The translations under genes were made by a program, and so were the position numbers. Positions 1 through 7,108 of a DNA stretch of 12,977 nucleotides are shown in pieces. Every line of letters starts with the position of its first letter. Positions within the stretch are counted from its first letter, which is position 1. This DNA comes from an uncultured Austwickia sp. (GTDB taxonomy: Bacteria; Actinomycetota; Actinomycetes; Actinomycetales; Dermatophilaceae), in NCBI GenBank assembly GCA_934678955.1, contig CAKUSI010000078.1:1-12977 (forward strand). Reading direction: 5' to 3'. The notes under the pieces were generated by a model. That model searched no databases. It was not told where the DNA came from and saw nothing but the letters and a program-made list of their open reading frames with translations.

Positions 1-1275
1 GGCGTGCCCGACGTGGAGGCCGCCCGGCAGGCCGCTGACGCGCGGCGCGACGTCGCCGACCGGCACGCCCGGGCGAAGGACCGGCTGGCCGACGTGCTGG
101 CCGGCGCGCAGCTCGCAGAGCTCGAGGACCAACTGGCGCGTGTCGCAGACGAGGAGGCATCGGACGGCGCAGGCGGGACCGATGGGGAGGCGCCGGGCGG
201 GGATGTGGACGCAGGCGGGGCGGCGGGGCAGGAAGAGGCGTCCAGGGCGGACTGGGAGTCCGTGGCCGGCGAGGCGCGGGATCTTCTGGCTCGTGCCCGC
301 GAGGACGAGCAGGCCCTGAGCGCGAGGGTCGAGGCGTTCCGGTCCGGCGTGGAGGCGGCCCGGATGGAGCACGCGAGGGCGGACAGCCTCCTCGGGGCCG
401 CCGAGCGAGAGCTCTCCGCGGCGACGGAGCGCCTGGGACGGCTCCGCGCGTTGGAGGGCGATGACGCGCTGGCTGCGGCGGGGATCGCGGCGCAGGAAGC
501 GCGCCGGCGAGCGTGCGACCTGCGCGACGAGCTGGTCGCGCAGCTCTCGGCCCACGACCCGGAGGCCCTCGACCTGCAGCTCGCCTCGGCAGTCGCACGC
601 GTGAAGGCATCGGAGGAACGGCTCACGCAGCTTCGCGACGAACGGCTGGTGATCGAGGCGCGCCTGGAGTTCAGCGGGCGGCAGGGACGGTACGACGCCC
701 TGCAGGCGGCACGCGGCGACCTGGAGCACGCGGAACGCCGCCTCGCCTCCGTGTCCCGTCGGGCAGAAGCCGCCCGCCTCCTCCACGAGACGCTGCAGAC
801 CCACCGCGCCGAGGCGACGCGCGCCTATGCGACGCCGTTCATCGAGGCCATCCGGAGGCTGGGCGCGGTGGTCTACGGCCCGGGCTTCGCGGTCGAGGTG
901 GGCGATGACCTGCGGGTCCTCGCGCGCGTCGCCGCCGGGAAACGGCTGGACTACGAGGCATTGTCCACCGGCGCGCGCGAGCAGCTGGCGCTGCTGACTC
1001 GCTTGGCGGTCGCGGGACTCGTGGATCCGGACGACGGCGTGCCGCTCGTCATCGACGACGCCCTGGCCTTCACCGACCCGCAGCGCCTCGACCGCATGTC
1101 TGCCGCCTTCGCCCTCCTGGGCGAGCACGTCCAGGTGATTCTGCTGACGTGCGACCCGGGCCGATACGACGGGATCGTGGGTGCCCATCGGGAGGACTTC
1201 ACGCGGCACTTTCGCAGTGGCGAGGGCGGTCCTGCGCCGCTCGCAGCGGCGGTGGACGCCTGCCCGGCCCCGTGA
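1..1275 (+). CDS. Coiled-coil AAA/ABC-type ATPase, SMC/YhaN-like, C-terminal part (5' partial)
   Basis: The reading frame is open from the first base, so the N-terminal Walker A half lies outside the window. What remains is about 280 residues of Ala/Glu/Arg-rich heptad-like coiled coil, interrupted near residues 50-87 (numbered from the GTG at base 4) by an acidic Gly-rich stretch. The C-terminal ATPase lobe follows: an ABC signature-like LSTGAREQ (320-327), a Walker B VPLVIDDAL with the acidic pair at 351-352, a D-loop region, and a final strand ILLTCDPGRYD near 379. This order matches large ATPases of the YhaN/SbcC/RecF kind, which act on DNA ends or in repair, often beside an SbcD-like nuclease; no such partner is visible here. 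The H-loop position, usually TCHP in YhaN-like proteins, reads TCDP. The stop lies 9 bases from the stop of the convergent ligase gene, with no room for a separate terminator. The class is fairly sure; the exact family and role are not. Confidence 0.85.
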   Translation, partial: GVPDVEAARQAADARRDVADRHARAKDRLADVLAGAQLAELEDQLARVADEEASDGAGGTDGEAPGGDVDAGGAAGQEEASRADWESVAGEARDLLARAREDEQALSARVEAFRSGVEAARMEHARADSLLGAAERELSAATERLGRLRALEGDDALAAAGIAAQEARRRACDLRDELVAQLSAHDPEALDLQLASAVARVKASEERLTQLRDERLVIEARLEFSGRQGRYDALQAARGDLEHAERRLASVSRRAEAARLLHETLQTHRAEATRAYATPFIEAIRRLGAVVYGPGFAVEVGDDLRVLARVAAGKRLDYEALSTGAREQLALLTRLAVAGLVDPDDGVPLVIDDALAFTDPQRLDRMSAAFALLGEHVQVILLTCDPGRYDGIVGAHREDFTRHFRSGEGGPAPLAAAVDACPAP

Positions 1276-1284
1276 AGGCGAGGG

Positions 1285-2928
1285 TCAGCGCGGCGTGACG
1301 TGCGGCGGCAGCAGGTCCGGCAGGTCGCGACGCAGGATCGTTCCAGTGGCCGAGCGAGGCACCCGAGGCACGAATGACACCCCCGCCAGGTGCTTGTAGT
1401 CAGCGGTGTGGTCTGCCACGTACCGCATGATCCCCTCCTCGGAGGGCCCGCCGCCGGGGCCCCCGGACCGCTCGACGAGGGCCCAGGGCCGCGCGTCGTC
1501 GGGAGCCTCGCTCGCGACGGCCGTGACCGCGGCGTCGGCCACACCCGGGTAGCGCTGCAGCACCGCCTCCAGTTCCGCGGGCGCCACGTTGAAGCCGCGG
1601 GTCGTGATCAGCTCCTTCAGGCGATCCACGACCCTCTCCTGCCCGGTGTCGTCGATGGAGGCGATGTCGCCGGTGTGCAGCCAGCCCTCCCCGTCGAGCA
1701 CCGACGCGGTCTCGAGTGGGCGGTCCAGATAACCGTTCATGACGTTCGGGCCCTTCACCCACAGCTCGCCGAGGGCGCTGACGGTCCCCTCGCGCGGTGC
1801 GGGCACGTCCCGGCCGGACGCTGGGTCGACGACCCGACAGCGCACGCCCGGCAGCGGGATGCCGACGCCCTCCACGCTGTGCCCTGCCCCGGCGCGCATC
1901 ACCAGGCAGACGGGTGAGGCTTCCGTGAGCCCATACCCCTGCAGCACACACACGTGCAGCCGCTCGACGAGGGTGCGCGCGATGGCGGGATCGAGCGGGG
2001 CACCTCCGCTCACGACCACCCGCACACAGGACAAGTCCGCGTCGTCGACGGCCCGGGCCGTGGCCAGGTAGCTCGCCACGGGAGGGACCACGAACATGAC
2101 CGTGATCCGATGCCTGGCGATCAGATCCACCGCCGCCGCCCCCTCGAAGCGCGGCATGGTCAGCAGCGTCGCGCCCGCGAGCAGCCCCGAGGCGAGCGTG
2201 GCGGTGAGCCCGTACATGTGGGTGAAGGGCAGATACGCGAGCACGCGGTCGCTGCTCTGGAGCCCCCCGACCGCCTGGAGCTGCACCACATTGGCGACGA
2301 GTGCGCGGTGGGGGAGCAGGACGGGCTTGGGCAGGCCGGTCGTGCCGGAGGACAACGGCAGGAGCGCCGGGGCGGTCGCGAGGTCGAGCTGCACCGGGTG
2401 GGTCGGGCCCGTGGGCGGGTGACGCAGAGCCTGCTCATACGACGTGGGACCGGGGTGCGGCCCGTCGGACAGGTGGCGCGGCACGGTGGGCACGACGATG
2501 ACCGACGACGGCTCCAGGTCGAGCGCGCACGCGGCCCGCAGGGATTCACCCAGCTGATCCCGGTGGGTGATCAGCGCCGATGCGTCGACCATCCGCAGCT
2601 GATGCTGAAGCTCGTCGGCCCGGTGGCCGAACGGCAGCGGGCTCACCGCAGCGCCGGTGGCGAGGGTGGCGAGTAGGCATACGACGCTCTCGGGGCCGTT
2701 GGGCAGGTGCAGCCCCACCACGTCGCCCGCGCCGATCCCGGCGTGCGCCATCGCCCCGGCGACGGATGCGACCTGGGTGACCAGTTCGCCGTAGGTCAGC
2801 TCCGCCCCGGTGGGGATGTCGTGGATCGCCACCGCGCTCGGATCGTGGCGGGAGGCGGCGGAGAGGAGCAGCTCGTCGAGTCGGACGCCGGGGATCACCG
2901 GTTCCGGGTCGGGGCTGCGATACTCCAT
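1285..2928 (-). CDS. AMP-binding acyl-CoA ligase (4CL/FadD-like), A10 lysine replaced
   Basis: The 547-residue protein belongs to the adenylate-forming ANL superfamily, which activates a carboxylic acid with ATP and transfers it to CoA. Visible motifs: P-loop SSGTTGLPKP (193-202), YGLTEASPV (332-340), HTGDI (418-422) and the hinge DRLKELITTRGFNVAPAELE (435-454). Order and length match 4-coumarate- or medium/long-chain acyl-CoA ligases. The last motif reads PRSATGTILRR, so the near-universal A10 lysine is Thr530 (codon ACG at 1339-1341), and adenylation may be impaired or altered. The ATG at 2928 is chosen because AGGAGG stands 4 bases upstream and the protein then begins, like homologues, just before the first conserved residues. 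An in-frame ATG at 3006, 6 bases after a TACGAT box, would add 26 residues as a leaderless start. The upstream same-strand gene is a 3-hydroxyacyl-CoA dehydrogenase, 187 bp away, consistent with acyl-CoA metabolism. The substrate cannot be read from the sequence. Confidence 0.93.
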   Translation of the reverse strand: MEYRSPDPEPVIPGVRLDELLLSAASRHDPSAVAIHDIPTGAELTYGELVTQVASVAGAMAHAGIGAGDVVGLHLPNGPESVVCLLATLATGAAVSPLPFGHRADELQHQLRMVDASALITHRDQLGESLRAACALDLEPSSVIVVPTVPRHLSDGPHPGPTSYEQALRHPPTGPTHPVQLDLATAPALLPLSSGTTGLPKPVLLPHRALVANVVQLQAVGGLQSSDRVLAYLPFTHMYGLTATLASGLLAGATLLTMPRFEGAAAVDLIARHRITVMFVVPPVASYLATARAVDDADLSCVRVVVSGGAPLDPAIARTLVERLHVCVLQGYGLTEASPVCLVMRAGAGHSVEGVGIPLPGVRCRVVDPASGRDVPAPREGTVSALGELWVKGPNVMNGYLDRPLETASVLDGEGWLHTGDIASIDDTGQERVVDRLKELITTRGFNVAPAELEAVLQRYPGVADAAVTAVASEAPDDARPWALVERSGGPGGGPSEEGIMRYVADHTADYKHLAGVSFVPRVPRSATGTILRRDLPDLLPPHVTPR

Positions 2929-2932
2929 GCCG

Positions 2933-2938
2933 CCTCCT
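2933..2938 (-). promoter_or_regulatory. Shine-Dalgarno site of the acyl-CoA ligase
   Basis: AGGAGG on the minus strand stands 4 bases before the ATG at 2928. It is the main reason for preferring this start over the upstream in-frame GTG/ATG at 3009/3006. Confidence 0.6.
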
Positions 2939-3012
2939 GGGCGCGCCAGGGCGCGAATGCCCGCGGGCGGCGTGGCCGAAGGCGAGCGCACCGCGATAAG
3001 ACCCATCACCTC

Positions 3013-3030
3013 ATCGTAGGGGCGCGCCCC
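3013..3030 (-). promoter_or_regulatory. Candidate -10 box with a 12-bp palindrome, upstream of the acyl-CoA ligase
   Basis: The minus strand reads TACGAT at 3018-3013, which fits the actinobacterial TANNNT -10 pattern. Directly upstream of it is the perfect palindrome GGGGCGCGCCCC (3019-3030), lying where the -10/-35 spacer would be, a usual place for a repressor site. No good -35 hexamer is visible. Transcription starting 6-7 bases after the box would begin at the in-frame ATG at 3006, so the transcript could be leaderless or have a UTR of about 78 bases before the start at 2928. This would give the ligase its own promoter inside the dehydrogenase-ligase unit. Confidence 0.35.
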
Positions 3031-3115
3031 CGGCCCGACGGCGTACGCGCGCGGCGAGTCGGACGGATGTCCTGATAGCGTTTCGCCGCGCGTCGCTCAG
3101 GAGTTGTCGCGCGAA

Positions 3116-3976
3116 TCAGGAGTAGTCGTAGAACCCGCGGCCGGTCTTCTTGCCGAGGAAGCCGGCATCCACGAGGCGGTTCAGCAGCGGCGGCGGGGCG
3201 TACGTCGGGTCCTTGAACTCCTCGTACATCCCGAGCCCCGCGGACCGCACGGTGTCCAGCCCGATCGCGTCGAGCAGCGCCAACGGGCCGATCGGGTGCC
3301 CGCAACCCAGCCGCATCCCGGTGTCGATGTCCTCGGGGCTGGCGTGCCCGCCCTCCAGGAGGCGGATGGCGGCGAACATATAGGGGACCAGCAGCACGTT
3401 CACGACGAACCCGGGGCGGTCCGGGGCGACGATCGCGGTCTTGCCGAGCTTCTCGGTGACGAAGACGCGTGCCCGCTCCAGCGACTCGTCGCTGGTCGTC
3501 AGCGCGGGGATCACCTCGACGAGCTTCATGACCGGCACGGGGCTGAAGAAGTGCAGCCCCACCGTGTGCTCGGGGCGGCTGGCCGCCTTCGCGAGCCGCA
3601 CGATCTGCAGCGAGGAGGTGTTGGAGGCGAGCACGGCGTCGGGCTGGGCCAGCGTCTCGCCGAGCTGCCGGAACAGGTCGAGCTTGACGTCCTCCCGCTC
3701 GGTGGCAGCCTCGATCACGATGTCGCTGTCCGCGAGGGCGGAGATGTCCGCCGCGAAGGTCAGGTGGGCCAGTGCCGCGTCCATGTCGTCCTGCGTCGCC
3801 TTGCCCTTGGCCACGGAACGGGCGAGGGAGGAGCGCACCCGCTCGGCCGCGGCGTCCGCCGCCTCCTCGTTGACCTCGCTGACGACCGTCGGTACGCCCG
3901 CTCGGGCCGCGACCTCGGCGATCCCGGAGCCCATGAGCCCCCCACCCAGCACGCCCAACGTCGCGATCTCGCTCAC
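3116..3976 (-). CDS. 3-hydroxyacyl-CoA (3-hydroxybutyryl-CoA) dehydrogenase
   Basis: The 286-residue protein has the size and layout of single-function short-chain 3-hydroxyacyl-CoA dehydrogenases (Hbd/PaaH/mycobacterial FadB2), which interconvert 3-hydroxyacyl-CoA and 3-ketoacyl-CoA with NAD(P)H. An N-terminal Rossmann fold carries GGGLMG (11-16), followed by IVIEAATE (87-93), ASNTSSL (117-123), GLHFFSPVPVMKLVEV (140-155), RPGFVVNVLL (187-196) and a C-terminal helical domain ending GKKTGRGFYDYS. The family's catalytic Ser, His and Glu and its Asn correspond to Ser121/122, His142, Glu154 and Asn193. HFFNP, common in the family, is HFFSP here. The GTG start is chosen for the AGGGAGGG site 6 bases upstream and because the Rossmann strand begins within 10 residues; a longer reading to 4063 adds only Pro/Gly-rich sequence. 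The gene lies upstream of the acyl-CoA ligase on the same strand, suggesting a shared role in fatty-acid or butyrate/PHB-type metabolism. Confidence 0.93.
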   Translation of the reverse strand: MSEIATLGVLGGGLMGSGIAEVAARAGVPTVVSEVNEEAADAAAERVRSSLARSVAKGKATQDDMDAALAHLTFAADISALADSDIVIEAATEREDVKLDLFRQLGETLAQPDAVLASNTSSLQIVRLAKAASRPEHTVGLHFFSPVPVMKLVEVIPALTTSDESLERARVFVTEKLGKTAIVAPDRPGFVVNVLLVPYMFAAIRLLEGGHASPEDIDTGMRLGCGHPIGPLALLDAIGLDTVRSAGLGMYEEFKDPTYAPPPLLNRLVDAGFLGKKTGRGFYDYS

Positions 3977-3982
3977 TGCAGT

Positions 3983-3990
3983 CCCTCCCT
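3983..3990 (-). promoter_or_regulatory. Shine-Dalgarno site of the hydroxyacyl-CoA dehydrogenase
   Basis: AGGGAGGG on the minus strand stands 6 bases before a GTG codon at 3976. It supports the GTG start rather than the longer open frame to 4063. Confidence 0.6.
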
Positions 3991-4022
3991 GACCTGGCTG
4001 ACCCGTGCGATGCCCCGGTGGT

Positions 4023-4038
4023 TGCCCCCGCGGGGGCA
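4023..4038 (-). promoter_or_regulatory. 16-bp perfect palindrome upstream of the hydroxyacyl-CoA dehydrogenase
   Basis: TGCCCCCGCGGGGGCA is a perfect 16-bp palindrome centred about 55 bases before the dehydrogenase GTG. With no loop it is better suited to a dimeric DNA-binding protein than to a hairpin, and its position fits an operator over or near a promoter. It could also be chance in such GC-rich DNA. Confidence 0.3.
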
Positions 4039-4131
4039 GGCCGGACGCGCCGGCGCGAGGCACCGCCCATCCTGCCAGGGCGGATCGCCCGATCGCGGTC
4101 GGCGTCGCGGTCCGCGGGTGTGTTCCGCGTC

Positions 4132-4176
4132 ATGGCTGTCGAGGTCACGCCGACCCGGCGTGACCTCGACAGCCAT
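4132..4176 (-). terminator. 20-bp perfect stem-loop downstream of the SPFH gene
   Basis: Arms 4132-4151 and 4157-4176 are perfect reverse complements (20 of 20) around the 5-base loop gaccc. The stem begins 22 bases after the SPFH stop on the minus strand. There is no T tract after it, as is common for actinobacterial hairpin terminators. Because of its symmetry it would also fold in transcripts from the other strand. A dispersed palindromic repeat is the alternative; no second copy occurs in the window. Confidence 0.6.
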
Positions 4177-4198
4177 CGCCGGTCGCGAGCGGCACGCG

Positions 4199-4987
4199 TC
4201 AAGGCCGCGTGCGTTCGTCCCGCTCGCCCAGGTGCAGGACCACGGTGGCCGTGTCGGGCGCCGCCTGGACCGTGCGGAGGCGCGCGAGCGCGGGGTGCGC
4301 GTCGAGCAGCTTCGCGCCGTTGGCCAGCGCCCGAAGTGCCGCGGTCTCGGCGCGGGCGGCCTCCAGCGCGGCCAGGCCCCGCTGCCGGGCGGCCACGACG
4401 TCGGCGGCCGCGCGGCGCAGCTCGGCCGGCGCGAGCAGGTCGCGGACCACCACCTCCACGACGTTCACGCCGTGGCGCTGCGCGGTGGCCGCGACCTTCG
4501 AGCGCACCTGCTCCGACAGCTCCAGGGTGTCCCGTGCGCCGGCGAGCACGGTGTCGCTCGTTGCGTCGGCCAGCGCGTCGCGGAGGGCCACCTGGACCGC
4601 CAGGTAGAGCGCGGCCTCCGGCTCGGCGGCGTGCTCGTGGAACCGCGCCGCGTCGACCACCCGCCACGTCACCGCGGCGGTCAGGCGCACCTGGACTCCG
4701 TCGGCGAGAGGGATCTCCTGCGGCGCGAGTGTCGTCAGCCGTTCCCGCGCATCGATGCCCACGCAGGTCGTGCCGCCGCGGACCCAGTGCGCACCCGGGC
4801 CGAGCGTCGCGACGAGCTCGCCGCGCCGATAGGTGAGCAGGGTCTGCCCGGCGGCGACGTCGACCCGCCGCGGGAGCAGCCGCGCCCGACCCGCCGACGG
4901 ACGGACCGTCAGCATGTCGTCGGGCGGCACGTACCCGCCGAATCCTCGGGGCATCGAACGTCTCTCGAAGAGTGCGGTTCTGATCAT
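4199..4987 (-). CDS. SPFH/band-7 (stomatin/slipin-like) protein, short form
   Basis: The 262-residue protein has the SPFH/band-7 core at roughly residues 40-190. The stretch around LTTLAPQEIPLADGVQVRL, then AAVTWRVVDAARF, ALRDALADATSDTVL and a HGVNVVEVVVRDLLAPAELR segment all match the slipin pattern of beta strands followed by a helix. An Ala/Glu/Arg-rich helix (about 182-225) fits the usual coiled coil. SPFH proteins oligomerise on membranes as scaffolds and are often paired with membrane-linked proteases. Unlike typical slipins, no N-terminal hydrophobic hairpin is evident, so it may be a peripheral or cytosolic form. The ATG at 4987 is chosen because AAAGGAGG stands 5 bases upstream; the frame continues to 5134 without plausible protein. 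The divergent neighbour is an S49 peptidase (SppA), which may be a functional partner. Family assignment is good; the function is unknown. Confidence 0.85.
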   Translation of the reverse strand: MIRTALFERRSMPRGFGGYVPPDDMLTVRPSAGRARLLPRRVDVAAGQTLLTYRRGELVATLGPGAHWVRGGTTCVGIDARERLTTLAPQEIPLADGVQVRLTAAVTWRVVDAARFHEHAAEPEAALYLAVQVALRDALADATSDTVLAGARDTLELSEQVRSKVAATAQRHGVNVVEVVVRDLLAPAELRRAAADVVAARQRGLAALEAARAETAALRALANGAKLLDAHPALARLRTVQAAPDTATVVLHLGERDERTRP

Positions 4988-4992
4988 GACGG

Positions 4993-5000
4993 CCTCCTTT
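4993..5000 (-). promoter_or_regulatory. Shine-Dalgarno site of the SPFH gene
   Basis: AAAGGAGG on the minus strand stands 5 bases before the ATG at 4987. It is the strongest ribosome-binding site in the window and fixes the start of the SPFH protein. Confidence 0.75.
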
Positions 5001-5308
5001 CGTCGGATGGCAAGGCTGATCCGGTGGTGGACGCCGGCCGGCGACCCGCGGTGGCGGGGAGGGCCTCGCCGACACCAGGTGCGCCGGTGGCCTCCGCAAG
5101 GCCCGCGCGGGCCGTGACTCCGGGCGGCGCCCACCGGTCAGGATTCGAACCTGGGGCCCGTGGGCGTTGCCTGTCCGCCGTGGACGATCGCAGGACGAGC
5201 CTGGTGACGACCGCTCGCTGCCCCGCGGAGGACCCTCGAAGCGTGCCGCGCGCGACGCCGCGGCGGCAACCGGATTTATGCCGCGACGCGGGTCCGGCGC
5301 GCACCGGT

Positions 5309-5314
5309 TACGTT
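5309..5314 (+). promoter_or_regulatory. Candidate -10 box of sppA (leaderless start)
   Basis: TACGTT fits the TANNNT -10 pattern and ends 7 bases before the ATG at 5322, so transcription would begin at or next to that ATG. GGAGGG also precedes the ATG but only 1 base away, too close to act as a Shine-Dalgarno site. No clear -35 hexamer is visible. Confidence 0.4.
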
Positions 5315-5321
5315 GGAGGGC

Positions 5322-7103
5322 ATGGTCAACCTGCGCGAACTGCTGGACGCTCTCCCTCTCGACGACTCCTTCCTGCGCAAGGTGCCGATCCCGGGAGTGC
5401 AGGGTCGGTGCCTGTTGGAGGTCGACCTGGCCCGCGGGCTCGCCGAGGGCTCACCCGCCTCCCCGATCGAGGCGTACCGCTCCCGGCACACCCCCACGCT
5501 CGCCTCCCTCGTGGACGGCTTGCGTCAGGCGGCCGACGACGCCCGTGTCCTCGGCCTGTTCGTGCACTGCGCGGGCGGAGCGCCGCTGGCCCGGGTCGCC
5601 GAGCTCCGGCGGGCGGTCCGGGCATTTTCGGCGGCGGGGAAGCCGACGCTGGCCTGGGCGGAGTCATTCGGGGAACTGGCGGGGGGCACGGGCGGCTACC
5701 TGCTCGCCACGGCCTGCGACGAGGTCTGGCTGCAGCCCAGCGGGGAGCTCGTGCTGCGCGGCGTGGTGGCCCAGGGGATCTATGCGCGAGGCGCGCTCGA
5801 CAAGCTCGGCGTCCTGCCGCAGACCTCGCAGCGCAAGGAATACAAGTCGGGTTTTGACACCTTCACCCGTGAGGACATGTCGGAGGCCGAGCGGGAGATG
5901 CTGACCGCGCTGGTGGCCTCAGTCAACGCAGCAGCGGTCGAGGACATCGCCACGGCGCGCGACCTGGAGCCGCAGGCCGTCCGCGCATACCTCGACGAGG
6001 GGCTCCTGCCGGCGCAGCAGGCGCTCGAGCAGGGGCTCGTCGACCACCTCGGCTACCGGGACGAGGCGCTGGCGGCGCTGCGCCGCCGCGCGCGGGACGA
6101 CAAGGAGTCCGCCGAGCTGCGGTACGTGGACCGGTACCGTTCGTCGCTGCCGGGCCTTCAGACGGTGTCCAAGCGGGGCAAGCCCGTCGTCGCCGTCGTC
6201 CAGGCGATCGGGCCGATCCACCTGGGGCGCAGCGGCTCACGTCCGTTCGAGGGGCGCTCGGTGGGGTCCGACACGATCGGGGCCGTGCTGCGGCAGGCGG
6301 GGCGGGACAAGCACGTCAAGGCGGTGGTCCTGCGGGTGGACAGCCCCGGGGGCTCGTACGTGGCCTCGGACGCGATCCGCCGGGAGGTGCTGAACCTGCG
6401 GGAGGAGGGCACGCCGGTCGTGGCCTCGATGGGCGTGGTGGCCGCATCGGGCGGCTACTTCATCGCGATGCCCTGCCAGGCGATCGTGGCGAACGCCCAG
6501 ACCCTCACCGGCTCGATCGGCGTGCTGGCCGGCAAGCAGGTGGTGTCGGACGGTCTCCGCAAGATCGGGATCCAGATGGAGGGCGTCGCGCAGGGGGAGC
6601 ACGACGAGATGTTCTCCTCGCGACGGCCGTTCACCGACGAGGAGTGGGAGCGACTCAACAGCTGGCTGGACCAGGTCTACGAGGACTTCACGCGCAAGGC
6701 TTCCCGAGACCGTTTGATGCTCTGGGAGGATCTGGAGCCGCTCGCCCGCGGGCGGGTGTGGACCGGCGCGGACGCGGCCCAGCGCGGCCTCGTCGATGAG
6801 GTCGGGGGGATGGAGGAGGCGATCGCCCGCGCCTGCGCGGCGGCCGAGCTCGACCGCTCCGACGTGGACGTACGGATCCTGCCGAAGGTCGGTCCGCTGG
6901 ACATGCTCATGCCCGCCGAGAGCTCGGAGGCGACGTCCGCCGCCGTGCCGGCCGGGCCGGAGCGGCTGATCACGGAGCTGGGTGGCGCGCTGGGGCTGGG
7001 CGTCCCGGGCCTCGCCGAGTCCTCCCTGCTGGGCGCGGCCCTGCGTGCCTTCGCGACGCACAGCCAGGGCGTGCTGACGATGCCGGACATCCGCGTCGAC
7101 TGA
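5322..7103 (+). CDS. sppA: Signal peptide peptidase SppA, 67K type (S49 serine peptidase)
   Basis: The 593-residue protein has the duplicated S49 architecture of long SppA proteins, which cleave remnant signal peptides and other membrane-associated peptides with a Ser/Lys dyad. The N-terminal copy (about 30-240) ends in RKEYKSGFDTFTREDMSE, whose Lys175 matches the general-base lysine (Lys209 of E. coli SppA). The C-terminal copy (about 290-500) carries RVDSPGGS, then MGVVAASGGYFIAMP with nucleophile Ser376 (E. coli Ser409) and TLTGSIGV. Both catalytic residues are thus present in their expected halves. No hydrophobic N-terminal anchor is visible, unlike the E. coli enzyme, so membrane attachment would be peripheral. 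The ATG at 5322 is preferred over the TTG at 5313 because the TTG lies inside the likely -10 box. The gene faces the SPFH gene divergently and converges with the hydrolase gene, their stops 5 bases apart. Confidence 0.94.
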   Translation: MVNLRELLDALPLDDSFLRKVPIPGVQGRCLLEVDLARGLAEGSPASPIEAYRSRHTPTLASLVDGLRQAADDARVLGLFVHCAGGAPLARVAELRRAVRAFSAAGKPTLAWAESFGELAGGTGGYLLATACDEVWLQPSGELVLRGVVAQGIYARGALDKLGVLPQTSQRKEYKSGFDTFTREDMSEAEREMLTALVASVNAAAVEDIATARDLEPQAVRAYLDEGLLPAQQALEQGLVDHLGYRDEALAALRRRARDDKESAELRYVDRYRSSLPGLQTVSKRGKPVVAVVQAIGPIHLGRSGSRPFEGRSVGSDTIGAVLRQAGRDKHVKAVVLRVDSPGGSYVASDAIRREVLNLREEGTPVVASMGVVAASGGYFIAMPCQAIVANAQTLTGSIGVLAGKQVVSDGLRKIGIQMEGVAQGEHDEMFSSRRPFTDEEWERLNSWLDQVYEDFTRKASRDRLMLWEDLEPLARGRVWTGADAAQRGLVDEVGGMEEAIARACAAAELDRSDVDVRILPKVGPLDMLMPAESSEATSAAVPAGPERLITELGGALGLGVPGLAESSLLGAALRAFATHSQGVLTMPDIRVD

Positions 7104-7108
7104 ACAGC

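Larger units (their letters stand above)
4988..5321. other. Divergent intergenic region between the SPFH and sppA genes
   Basis: This 334-bp stretch holds the SPFH ribosome-binding site (AAAGGAGG, 4993-5000, minus) and a candidate sppA -10 box (5309-5314). It also has a tRNA T-arm-like string on the minus strand (CAGGTTCGAATCCTG, complementary to about 5139-5153) without matching acceptor, D or anticodon arms. One copy of GCCCGTGGGCG (5156-5166) is present, the core of the repeat arrays found far to the right. No convincing gene is seen. Confidence 0.6.

Noticed and set aside
3977..4063. N-terminal extension of the hydroxyacyl-CoA dehydrogenase to 4063
   Set aside because: The added residues are Pro/Gly-rich and not family-like, and the Shine-Dalgarno site points to the GTG at 3976.
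5131..5220. tRNA gene or tRNA-derived attachment site on the minus strand, suggested by CAGGTTCGAATCCTG
   Set aside because: The T-arm-like string is good, but no 5' acceptor strand complementary to the bases after it, no anticodon arm and no D arm can be placed at the right distances. It may be chance or a small remnant.
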